Assembly (NCBI GenBank): GCA_947623505.1 | Contig: CANQGT010000001.1 | Location: forward strand, 186,001 to 250,000 | DNA: 64,000 nt | From: an uncultured Clostridia bacterium | GTDB lineage: Bacteria; Bacillota; Clostridia; Oscillospirales; Acutalibacteraceae | Direction: 5' to 3' | Part shown: one piece after another, positions 9,140-19,100 of the stretch | How the letters are laid out: every line of letters begins with the position of its first letter | How positions within the stretch are numbered: the first letter of the stretch is position 1 | The notes under the pieces: generated by a model | What the model was told of the DNA's origin: nothing | Seen by the model: the letters and a program-made list of their open reading frames with translations, nothing else | Databases searched by the model: none | Made by a program: the position numbers and the translations under genes

Positions 9140-10539
9140 TTTCCGTTCCAGCAGTATGTGCAGAGCTTTTCGGGCTCGATTCCGACAGACTCAAGCATAT
9201 CGTCAAGTCGGTTATACCGCAGTGAGGTGAAATGCAGCTTTTCGCATATTCTGTCTATCATTTTCTGATATTTCTCACTGTCGGGATCGGCATATTCCGC
9301 AAGCACTTCTTTGCTTACGTTTTTGCCCTCAAATTCCTCAATCACCCTGCGTGTTATCAATTCAAGTTCCGATGATGAGCGAGAGAAATTAAGATATTTG
9401 CAGCCGAAAAGCAGCGGCGGGCAGGCGGGGCGAATATGTACTTCCTCGGCTCCGCTCTCGTAAAGAAATTCAGTTGTTTCACGCAGCTGCGTGCCCCTTA
9501 CGATCGAATCGTCTATCAAAAGAAGCTTTTTGCCATCTATCAAATCGCGTATCGGTATTAGTTTCATTTTTGCGATAAGATTTCTGTTGCTTTGATTTAC
9601 GGGCATAAACGAGCGCGGCCAAGTGGGGGTATATTTGACGAACGGCCTTGAAAACGGCACGCCCGATTCATTCGCGTAGCCCACCGCGTGAGCAGTTCCC
9701 GAATCCGGAACACCCGCCACAATATCCGGTTTAACGTTATCCCTGCGGGCAATGGCCCTGCCGCAGTTGTAGCGCATAGTCTCAACCGTCACGCCCTCAT
9801 ACGTTGATGACGGATAGCCGTAGTAGATCCACAAAAAGGTGCATATTTTCATTTTTTTGCCGGGAGCCGCGAGCGTTTTTATGCCATGCGCGTCCATAAC
9901 GGCAATTTCCCCGGGGCCAAGCTCTTTAAACGGCGTATAGCCGAGATTCAGATAGGCAAAGCTTTCAAAGCTGAAACAAAAGCCGTTATCCTTTTTTCCT
10001 GCTACTATCGGGGTTCTGCCGAATCTGTCTCTTGCGGCGTAAATTCCCTTCGGCGTAAGGATAAGCATACTCAAAGAGCCGTCGATAATCTCCTGCGCAT
10101 ATTTAATACCCTCGATAAAATTCTTTTTCCTGTTTATTATGGCGGCGACAAGCTCCGTCGGATTTATCTCGCCGTTTTGCATTTCAAAAAAATGCGTGTT
10201 TGAGTCTATTATGCTGTCCACAATCTCGTTGGCGTTATTTATTTTGCCGACCGTTGTAATGGCAAATGTGCCGTGATGCGAACGCACAAGAATCGGCTGT
10301 GCCTCAAAATCCGAAATGCAGCCTATTCCGAGAGTTCCTTTCATAGAATTTGATTCGGAATTGAATTTTGTTCTGAACGGCGCGTTTTCGATATTGTGAA
10401 TGGCCTTTTCAAAGCCGTCCTTTTCACTGTAAACCGCCATTCCGGCACGCCGTGTGCCGAGATGGGAATGATAATCGACCCCGAAAAACAGATCGAAAAC
10501 GCAGTCTTCCTTAGAAGCAACGCCGAAAAATCCGCCCAT
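9133..10539 (-). CDS. PurF-like amidophosphoribosyltransferase homologue lacking the N-terminal cysteine
   Basis: A 468-residue protein with the two-domain PurF layout. The N-terminal glutamine-amidotransferase (Ntn) domain begins MGGFFGVAS where true PurF has MCGI, so the nucleophilic Cys is replaced by Gly; other landmarks (YHSHLGTRRAGMAVY, ARDRFGRTP) are retained. The C-terminal phosphoribosyltransferase domain has an intact PRPP loop, KLLLIDDSIVRGTQ, plus VAGVPDSGTAHAVGYA. The likely reading is a paralogue that binds PRPP and possibly nucleotides but cannot hydrolyse glutamine, so it may use ammonia or act as a regulator. It is a single gene with GGAGG six bases before the ATG and TATAAT at about 10587-10592 upstream. 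Confidence 0.85.
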   Translation of the reverse strand: MGGFFGVASKEDCVFDLFFGVDYHSHLGTRRAGMAVYSEKDGFEKAIHNIENAPFRTKFNSESNSMKGTLGIGCISDFEAQPILVRSHHGTFAITTVGKINNANEIVDSIIDSNTHFFEMQNGEINPTELVAAIINRKKNFIEGIKYAQEIIDGSLSMLILTPKGIYAARDRFGRTPIVAGKKDNGFCFSFESFAYLNLGYTPFKELGPGEIAVMDAHGIKTLAAPGKKMKICTFLWIYYGYPSSTYEGVTVETMRYNCGRAIARRDNVKPDIVAGVPDSGTAHAVGYANESGVPFSRPFVKYTPTWPRSFMPVNQSNRNLIAKMKLIPIRDLIDGKKLLLIDDSIVRGTQLRETTEFLYESGAEEVHIRPACPPLLFGCKYLNFSRSSSELELITRRVIEEFEGKNVSKEVLAEYADPDSEKYQKMIDRICEKLHFTSLRYNRLDDMLESVGIEPEKLCTYCWNGKE

Positions 10540-10636
10540 AATGATCCTCCGCTTTTAAAAATTTGTCCCGTATCGAAATACTTTGCTATTATAGCAAAAA
10601 AGAAATCACATTTAAAGGGTAAATTTTATTTTTTTA

Positions 10637-12124
10637 TTATTTTCCATGCGTCTGTTCATCGCGGCCGCCAAAATAATTTACTCCCTGTGAAACGGCAAAC
10701 TCGTTTTCGCCGTCTGCGGTAAGTTTTTCGCCGAAAACGGCGCCGTTTTCAGTTATTCCGTAAGAATCCGTGCCGCCGTTATCCGAAACATAAAGAGAAT
10801 AACTGCCGCTTTCAAGTTCATTTGTGCTTATAATTATCGTTTTAAAACCTTTCGGTGCGGAAAAGGAAACAACGCTCTTGTCTCCGCACGCAAGCGTTAC
10901 GGCGGCGCCGCCCTGAATAATCTTATCCAAGCCGAAAGAAACGGTGCTCTGCCGAGATTTTGCCTTTGGCAGCTGGAGCATATCTATTCCGAGCGCAACG
11001 ACCGTTCCGCCGTTTATCAAATAACCGTCGTCCGTATCTATTGCCGCGTTTCCGCCCGCTTCGCTGCCCATTACAAACAGCGTTCCGCCGTTGATAACCG
11101 CGTTTTTGTTGGAATCTATTCCGTCGCCCGAAGCGTCAATATAAAACTCTCCGCCGTTAATCGTTATCGTCGCTCCGTCGCCTCCGGTATTGATACCGTC
11201 GTCATTTGAGGTAATTGTGTACGAGCCTCCGTTAAATATAATGTTTTTCTCCTCCGTTGCTATTCCCTCGCCGTTTTTCTGAAAACCTTTAACGGTAAGT
11301 TCGCCCTCGCCCTCAAAAACGAGTTCCGAGTTGCTGTAAATACAGGCGTTATAATCGGAATCGCCATCGGAGCTTAAAATATTTTCACTTCCGTCGGCAA
11401 GTGTTACCGTAATTTTTCTCGCGGCAAGGCCTAATATAGCCGCTGTACTGTCGCTGCTGATATTTGCGCCGTTGAGAATAAGCTCCACGTCTTCGTTTTC
11501 AGCGTCGATTATAACGGAATGGTCGAACGAGCCCGTGAGCGTATAGCTTCCGCCTTTTTTCACCGTAATATCGGAAAGCTGATCGGAAAGATTTATATTT
11601 TCGCCTTGAGCCGTGTTGCTTTCGTCAAGCTGAACGTCTCCGTTTTCAGATGAAGAAGGATCCCGCTCAGTAGGCGCCGAACCGAAAAGCGCCGCATTTG
11701 CGCCGAAAACAACCGCCGCAGAAAGGACCGCCGTAAGAAGAACCGAGCTTAAAGCAAATATTGCGGACTTTTCCTTATTAAGAAAAAACTTATTGTTTTT
11801 GGCGCTGAAAATCAAAAACAGCAGGCAGACCGAAAAGACGGCGCAGCAAATCAAAATCAACGCCGCGTGACCGCCGCTCAGACGAGAGCCCGAGGCGATA
11901 TAATTTAGATAATCGCCTACAGCGTTACGCGGTTTTTGCGGACCGACGCCGTTATCGTTGGGAATTTGAGGCGCTGACGGAATTTCAAAAAATCCGCCGA
12001 GATCCTGCGCCTGATGCTTTTCGTGAGCGTTTACCGCCGCGTCATAAACGGTAAACGCGCCGCAGGCAAGAGAAATAAGCATCAACAAAATTAAGACGGC
12101 GTTAACGAGCTTTTTGCTTATCAT
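10637..12124 (-). CDS. Membrane-anchored beta-helix carbohydrate-binding protein (DUF4353/Cthe_2159-like)
   Basis: A 495-residue protein with an N-terminal membrane segment (about residues 6-28), a second at about 83-103 and a third at about 120-145. An acidic linker follows, then a right-handed beta-helix domain from about residue 170: repeated ITVTLADGSENIL, INGGTLFVMG, IIFNGGSYTITSNDDGINTGG and ASGDGIDSN. These N-G-G and DGI repeats are typical of the calcium-binding Cthe_2159 (DUF4353) family, described to bind acidic or cellulosic polysaccharides. Here the domain should face outward. The start has GGGGGAG six bases upstream. It appears monocistronic. Confidence 0.8.
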   Translation of the reverse strand: MISKKLVNAVLILLMLISLACGAFTVYDAAVNAHEKHQAQDLGGFFEIPSAPQIPNDNGVGPQKPRNAVGDYLNYIASGSRLSGGHAALILICCAVFSVCLLFLIFSAKNNKFFLNKEKSAIFALSSVLLTAVLSAAVVFGANAALFGSAPTERDPSSSENGDVQLDESNTAQGENINLSDQLSDITVKKGGSYTLTGSFDHSVIIDAENEDVELILNGANISSDSTAAILGLAARKITVTLADGSENILSSDGDSDYNACIYSNSELVFEGEGELTVKGFQKNGEGIATEEKNIIFNGGSYTITSNDDGINTGGDGATITINGGEFYIDASGDGIDSNKNAVINGGTLFVMGSEAGGNAAIDTDDGYLINGGTVVALGIDMLQLPKAKSRQSTVSFGLDKIIQGGAAVTLACGDKSVVSFSAPKGFKTIIISTNELESGSYSLYVSDNGGTDSYGITENGAVFGEKLTADGENEFAVSQGVNYFGGRDEQTHGK

Positions 12125-12366
12125 AACAAACTCCCCCTGATTGAAAACTTAAACAATAAAATCAGAAACGCGCGCTGCGGCCCGACCGTATTGCCCACAA
12201 AATAATTATAACACTTTTTATCTATATAAATATACAATTTCTTTAACACAATTCAAATAAAATATTAAAATTATTATCTGAACCTCCCCTGCGCGGGAGG
12301 AACCTATAAAGTTGAGGAAAATGCTCGGCAAGACGGTTTTATTTTCGATAAAGCGAAAACGTGAAT
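12125..12366. other. Intergenic region without gene
   Basis: About 240 bases of AT-rich sequence upstream of the beta-helix gene. It holds only a small cctccc/gggagg hairpin near 12282-12299; no coding frame or RNA was identified. Confidence 0.6.
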
Positions 12367-12397
12367 AAAAAAGCCGCAAGCGATAAACGCTTGCGGC
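12367..12397 (-). terminator. Terminator after tRNA-Gly
   Basis: gccgcaagcg / cgcttgcggc stem with an ATAAA loop, then T6 on the minus strand, two bases after the tRNA CCA end. The same hairpin recurs after the tRNA-Tyr gene at 20131-20165. Confidence 0.9.
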
Positions 12398-12400
12398 GCA

Positions 12401-12476
12401 TGGTGGAGTATAGGGGACTTGAACCCCTGACCCCCACACTGCCAGTGTGGTGCGCTCCCAGCTGCGCTAATACCCC
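12401..12476 (-). tRNA. tRNA-Gly (anticodon GCC)
   Basis: A 76-nt cloverleaf with encoded CCA: acceptor GGGGTAT/ATACTCC, anticodon stem CCACA/TGTGG with loop CTGCCAG (anticodon GCC) and T arm GGGG-TTCAAGT-CCCC. Confidence 0.95.
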
Positions 12477-12636
12477 GTTGAATTTAACATTGTGATTATA
12501 ACAGGAACCAAAGAAAAAATCAAGTGAATATTTGCAGTTTTATTATATATTTTAAAAAATTAAAATAACTATTGCAAAAAGCTTTGAAATATGGCATAAT
12601 ATTTTAGCGAAACAAATACAGTTTCGGTTTCGGATT

Positions 12637-12713
12637 CGAGGTGTGGCTCAGTTTGGTAGAGCACCACGTTCGGGACGTGGGGGTCGCAAGTTCAAATCTT
12701 GTCACCTCGACCA
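12637..12713 (+). tRNA. tRNA-Pro (anticodon CGG)
   Basis: A 77-nt cloverleaf with encoded CCA: acceptor CGAGGTG/CACCTCG, anticodon stem CCACG/CGTGG with loop TTCGGGA (anticodon CGG, reads CCG) and T loop TTCAAAT. C1:G72 fits proline tRNAs of bacteria. Confidence 0.95.
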
Positions 12714-12718
12714 TTATC

Positions 12719-12750
12719 GCCGCAGGCATTTATCGCTTGCGGCATTTTTA
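12719..12750 (+). terminator. Terminator after tRNA-Pro
   Basis: GCCGCAGGC / GCTTGCGGC hairpin followed by ATTTTTA; closely related in sequence to the other two tRNA terminators in the window. Confidence 0.88.
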
Positions 12751-12758
12751 TTTTATTT

Positions 12759-13012
12759 TGTGCAGGGTGTTGAGTGAGAGCGAAACGGATAGGTTGTGCA
12801 TATGATATTCCTTATTGCCTTCCCTGTGTAAGGGAAGGTGCCGAACGTATGTGAGGCGGAAGGGTTGTAGCGTTCTGTTAAAATGGCGTTATTGTAACTG
12901 ACCAACCCCTCAGTCTGCCTGACGGCAACCAGCTCCCCTTGCACAGGTGAGCCAAAGCGGTTAAAGATTATATCACCAACCCCTCAGTCTGCCTGCGGCA
13001 GCCGGCTTTGCC
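12759..13012 (-). repeat. Dispersed palindromic repeat, copy A (with partial duplications)
   Basis: Contains the core tccctgtgtaagggaaggtg ... caacccctcagtctgcctgacggcaaccagctccccttgcacagg, whose ends are inverted repeats. Related copies are at 19965-20100 and, inverted, at 57089-57222. Extra partial copies lie at 12759-12800 and 12973-13012. It contains no supported gene; the whole 12750-13060 interval is repeat sequence. Confidence 0.85.
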
Positions 13013-13059
13013 TATTCCGTGGAGCCTATCATTTCAAAATAATTTCAGAAAACATAAGC

Positions 13060-13088
13060 CAAGGCCGGCGCGTTTGCGCCGACCTTGT
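13060..13088 (-). terminator. Candidate terminator of the giant surface protein gene
   Basis: caaggtcggcgc / gcgccggccttg form a stem with an AAAC loop 40 bases after the stop on the minus strand; the T-run is weak. Confidence 0.5.
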
Positions 13089-13128
13089 TTAATCATTTAT
13101 TATTCCGTTTACGGTTTGGGCTTTCGAT

Positions 13129-16100
13129 TCAGTCGCCGTCGTTTTTTCTCTTTTTGCTTCCAAAGAGTATATACGCGCCTACGAAAGCTACGGAGAGGAA
13201 CGCGGGGACAGCAACCTTTATGCCGGTTTCGGGGCTGATGGCGCTCCCTCCGTTTGCGGCAAGCTTATCTTCCGCCGTGCCGGGCTTATCGTCCGCAACG
13301 GGATTGGTTACGGTGCTGCCTGTATTATCGCCCGAACCGCTGTTGCCCGCGTTGGGATCAACCACCGGCGGTTTTTCCGGTTCGGTTTCGCCGTTGGTGC
13401 CGTAAATCGTAAGATTCGTTGTGATGGAATCATATGTGTAGAGAAGCACTACCTCGTGCTTGCCGAGCCTGAGTCCGTCAAGATAATCGGAATGGAACGA
13501 AACGAGCGTGGAGCCGTCGAAAAGATCATATTTGCTTTCGTCAACAAGCTTGCCGTCCATCATTACGGCGATAAACATATCTAACGGGCCTGAGCAGTGA
13601 ATATCCGCGCCCGTGCCCGAATATTCAAGATACGTTGAATCCGTAACATCATAGATTATCTCAAGATCAACATCATCATCGGGATCTGAGCCGGTAGGCT
13701 GAATGGGAACTCTCTTTTGAGAAAGTACCTTTCCGCATACCGTGCATTTAATGGTTTTGAGATAAGAGCCTACTCTGTCCGCCATGGGAGCAACGTATTC
13801 CGAAATTATCGGATCGCCCGCGGTGTGGGGCTTAAGATCAAGTTCCGAAGTAAAGGAGCTGTAGTTCTGGCCGCATACCTTGCAGAAGAGCTTGTTTTCC
13901 TGCCGGCCTTTTTCCGTGCAGGTGGATTCTTTTATAACGCTCTTTTCAACCTTTCCCTGAGTGTGCGGGATCATCGGCTGCGTAACGGTGGCGGATTTAC
14001 CGTAAACCTTGCCGCACATATTACAGGTGTATTCGTCATAATATTCGCCCGTTTGAGTGCAGGTGGCCTCTTTAAGAACAACTCTGTTTATGGAGCCTGT
14101 TCTATGGTAAATCTTCGGAGTTTCCCTGTCGGGAGAAACATTGTATTCCTCGCCGCAGATAACGCATACAAGCGCGTCATATTCAAGGCCGGTTTCACGG
14201 CAGGTGGCCTCTTTCTTGGTTCTTGTTACCTTTGTGCCGTCGGGGTGCGGAAGCTTGGCTACTGTTCTCTCTGCGGACTTATTATATTCCTCTCCGCAAG
14301 TATCGCATACGTTCGCATCGTGTTCCTTACCTTCGGCATAACAGGTTGCCACTACATCGGTTATCGTTTTGCGCGGGCCTTTATGCGGGATCATAGGAAT
14401 GTCTTTAGCGTTTTCGCTTTCTATGAACTTATTCTTGCAGACCGAGCAATAAACCTCATCGTGCTGCCTGCCCTTTTCCTTGCAGGTCGCATCCTTGTCA
14501 ATAACGGTTTCGACCCTGCCGCGGGTGTGCGGAGTCATAGGAATGTCTCTTACGTTTTCACTCGCTATAAACTTTTGTCCGCAGACCTTGCAATAAACCT
14601 CATCGTGCTGCCTGCCCTTTTTGGTGCAGGTCGCTTCATCGTCGATAACGGTTTTGACGTCGCCGCGCGTATGGTCGATTTTCGCTATCTCAAGGGCCTT
14701 AAGCGTGGTTGCTTTTTTGCCTTGATTGTCCGTAAAGAGTTTTTCGCATACGGAGCATTTATAATGCTTTTCATAGCCGACCGCCGTGCAGGTGGGAGCC
14801 ACCCTCGGTATCTCGCTTAAAGTGTGCTTATAAGGATCGGCGAGCGCGGAAAGCGTAGTCGGCTTTTGGCCGTCTTTATCGGTGAATATGTCCTTGCAGT
14901 CGCTGCACTGATAATGAGCCTTAACGCCGTTCTTTTGAGTCTTGCAGTCGGAGGGAACCGCCGCAACGGGAACGATATTCACATGGTTGTTCTCGTCTAT
15001 GCCGAGCTTCATATCATTAACATCGTCCAGCGGCTCCGTGTCGTTCTTATTTTCAAAAAACTTGCCGCATTTCTCGCATTCCCAATAAGCCTTCCAGCCT
15101 TCAACAACGCAAGTTGCCGTAACGGCTTTATGCTCTTTCGTAATAACGTGATGCGCGGGTATTTTGAGCTGTTCGTCCGTTGCCTTGTTAAGCCCTTTAT
15201 CGTCGGTGAACTTGGTTTTGCAGCCGCTGCAATAATAGTGAGCCTTAACACCGTCCTTGTCGCAGGTTTCGGGTTGTATCGCAACAGGCTTCAAATCGGT
15301 GTGATTTGCGGGATCTTTGGCGCGCAGCTTAGTTGATTCTTCGATTATATGATCGTCACTACCGTCGGGATTATCGAAGCAAGTGCCGCAGGTGTGGCAT
15401 TTCCAATACGCGTAATTGCCGCCTTCGGCGCAGGTCGGATCTTTCGCCTCAACGGGATCTATCGCGTGGTTTTTGGGGATAGCGTAAGTGGAATCATCGG
15501 ACTTCGCGTTTCTGTTCGCCTTAGCGTCTTCCATACTATCGTAATAATTGCCGCAGGCGTCGCAGTAAACGTGCGCTTCCATACCCTCCGCCTGGCAGGT
15601 CGGCCTTTGGTAGGCGACTTCCTTGGCGTTCTTATGATTCTTGGGATTGATATTCTCCTTAAGTTCGGGATTGGTTTCGGGATTTTCAACATAAACCTTG
15701 CTCGTGGTGCCTGTTGCATCCGTTTTGAATGCTTTGTGGCAATAGTCGCAGGTGTAGTACTGCATTCTGCCCTCGTCTTTGCAGGTGGCAGGATTCTCTT
15801 TTACCAACGTGCATTTGTGCCCCGTTGCCTGCAAAACCTTCGGCGCGTCAAATCCCTTTTCTTCTGTGGTGGGGTTATTTGTTGAATAATACTTCTGTCC
15901 GCAGCTGCCGGCGCCCTCTCTTGTGCACTGCCAGCATTTCTCAAGTCCGTTTTCAACGCAGGTCGCGTCTTTGCCCTTTACCTCTGTGAGCTCATGGCAT
16001 TTCGGCACGATATAAGAATTATCCTTTATCTCCTGAGTAGCGGCGGCGTTTGTGTATCTCCTTTTGCACTGCGTGCACTGATAGCCCGTTTCGCCGTCCT

Positions 16101-19100
16101 TTGTGCAGGTTGGGGATATATTTCTGCTTACAAGCGTTCCCTGATTTTTGCTAATGTCATAATGACCATTGAATGTGGTATCTATCGGAGTGTTAACGGA
16201 ATTTTTATCCTCTATTTTATCCGTAAGAGAATCGTCGTTGAAATAATCATGGCAATCTTTGCATTCGTAATATAGCTTGTTGCCGCCCTCCATGCACGTT
16301 GCGCGCTTCTCATCGTGAGTTATCACATCGCCGTGGGAGCGTGGGATAACGATATTATCCATCGGCTCTGTTCCGGCCTCATCGCTGAAGTTCTTTTTGC
16401 AGGTTTCGCAGTAATAGTGATCCTCTACGCCGTCCTTGTAGCATTCTTTTTCCTGTCTGTCGATGTGCTTCAGCGCTGCGGGATGATCCGTGTCGGTGTG
16501 TTTTATCGTTATCTCATCATCGCTCGCCGGCGTTTCGGCGCGCAAATCATCGGATAAGAATTTTTGTTTGCAAGCGGAACATTCATAATATTCATTGTTG
16601 CCGTCCGCAACGCAAGTCGGTTCCTTTTTCTCCGTCTTACCATTGTTGAAGTCGTGCTTCCACTCTACGGTAAACGAATTTGCGTCTTTCTGCGGGTGTT
16701 CAAATCCCGTATCGTCGGCGGCGTAATAATTTTTGCAATCCTTGCAATAAACATATGCCTTGTTGCCGTCCTTCATAGTAATGCAACTCGGAGTTACCGC
16801 GGGGGTAGGAGTCGGCGTTGTCGCATGATTTTTGGGATTTTTAGTTTCCTTAAGTTCGGCATTGGTTTCGGGATTTTCAACATAATCCGTTCTCGTGGTG
16901 CCTGTTGCATCCGTTTTGAATGCTTTTGAGCAAACATCGCAGGTGTAGTACGCCTTTCTGCCATCTGCTATGCAGGTGGCGGGTATCGCTTCATGCAATG
17001 TGCACTTGACGTGCCCCGTCGCATCGATTACTTTCGGCGCATCGAAGCCCGTTTTTATATCTGCGGATTTATCGTTTGTTGAATAATACTTTCCGCAGCC
17101 GCCCTCTCTTGTGCACTTATAGCATTCCTCTTGACCGGGGTCAACGCAGGTTGCGTCTTTGCCCTCAGTTTTTGCCCCGAAAATATGGCACTTCGGAATT
17201 TTAACGGAATTTTTGTCGTCTATCTTATTCTCGTTCACAAGAGAATCTTTGCTGAAATATTCACCGCAATCCTTGCATTCCCAATACTGCTTGTTGCCGT
17301 CCGTTGTGCAGGTTTCCTTAACGGCGGGATGCGGTATCGCCTCGCCGTGGGAAGCGGGGATATTGATATAGTTGTCGTCCGCCGGATCTGTTCCCGCCGC
17401 ATTCTTAAATTTCTGTTTGCATACCGAGCAGGTGTAATACTCATTGTTGCCCGGGGTGGTGCAGGTCTTAGCCTTAGCTTCCGTCTTATCCTCATCGGGA
17501 TCTATGGTATGCTTCCACTCTACGGTAAACGAGCTTGCGTTATTCTGCGGGTGTTCAAATCTCGTATCGTCGGCGGCAAAATACTTGCCGCAATCCGTGC
17601 AATGAACATACGCCACATTGCCGTTCGTCTTGGTGGCGCAATCTGGATCGTTCGCCTCGGTGCGCTCAAGATTTTTATGCTGCGTGCCGGCTGTTCCGAT
17701 AACGGCAAGTATAGCCTCTTCGCTTTCGTAAGGCATACCGCTTCCGTCAGGCTCTTCGAAATACTTGTGGCATGGAGCATAATAGGTGGGATCAAGTCCG
17801 TCGCGCCCGCCTACGACTACATTGCACTGATAATATGCGGGATAGTTCTTTTCATTGCAATACGCGTCTGTTTTTGCCTCTATTTTTGTCATCTGCGAAG
17901 AATGATCGATCTTCGGTATCGTGATATTCTCACTGGTCTTATCATCTATTGATTGATGGCAGTTTTGGCACATCCATAAGAAATCAAAATGCCCATCTTC
18001 GGTGCAGGTCGCCTTTTTTACATTTTCTTCTGAGACAGCACCTATAAGTCCATCATTTGCTTCTTGATATTTTCCTGCGTTACGCAGTTCTTCTTGCTCC
18101 GGGGTAAGTTCATGCTTTGTGAGCTTTGCGTATGCGTCGTTCAACGCGGTCGCGAGACTTTGAGCCTGCGCCGGGTCGCTGTAATTCCCGGTTTTTCCGC
18201 TATCCGCTATAAAATCCTGAGCGTTTTTAAAAGCTTTGGCAAAACCAATATTACCTTCCGAATCCCCATTCCATGTCTCGTCGCAGTAAACGATAGGAGT
18301 GTTGCCCGCATCGTAGGTAACCAATGTATCCTTTATCGCTTTGCGGAGTGATTCAAAGCCGTCCCCGTCCTTGGTCATCGCTCCGCTTAACGCGTTGTTT
18401 ATGCCGTCAACGGCGTTTTTAATATCGTTGCCGATAGCGTCTACCTCACCGCTAAGCGTGGGAATAAGCGTAGATTCATTTGTTCCGCTCGCGGTGATTT
18501 TGCCGTTGTAATCGTAATCCATCGCGGTTTTAAAAGCGGTAAGCACATTGTTAAGCCCGCCCTCGCTGTAATCGGCGATATTTTTGAGACAATCCGTAAC
18601 GCGGGTGTCTTTAACGCCGCTTTTTACGGCGTCTATAAGCAACTTATAATTTATAACATATATATCGGTATCGCCGGTAATCGTATCAAAAATATCTCCA
18701 GTCCAATTTCCGCCGTTATCTTGTTGGGGATTTGCTGAACCGCCGGCGTAAAGTGTAAACGACGGGCGGAGTTTCTCAACATATACGCCGGAATCGGCGG
18801 GATTTAAATAATCTATATATGTTGCGGCGTAGGCATAGCGGTTATTAGAATTATTTTTATGTTGTAGAGAGGTAGTCGTACTATCAGTTGGGGATGAAGC
18901 GAGTATTATACTTCCGGTATAATTCCAGTAATAGTCTCTCGTAGATGTACCGCCTTCAAAATGGGAGCGCCATGGTCTTGTTATTTTAAGGTTGCTGTTA
19001 TTTACCGACGCGCCGTAAAAATAGCGCTTTTTATTATTAGTCCAGCCCGTACCGCCTTCACCTCTCGCGCCGACAAGGACGGGGAAGGTGGGAGTTGTAG

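Noticed and set aside
9047-9268. 73-codon plus-strand frame overlapping the small RNA terminator
   Set aside because: It runs across a terminator and into the antisense of the PurF-like gene and has no ribosome binding site.
12753-12944. Small reading frame resembling those at 19875-20066 and 57097-57285
   Set aside because: All three are the same strand of the dispersed palindromic repeat; there is no ribosome binding site and the frame follows from the repeat sequence.
13717-14820. Long plus-strand frames opposite the surface protein (also near 15349-15885 and 17131-17952)
   Set aside because: They are antisense shadows of a repetitive gene with biased codons, carry no ribosome binding sites and give implausible hydrophobic proteins.
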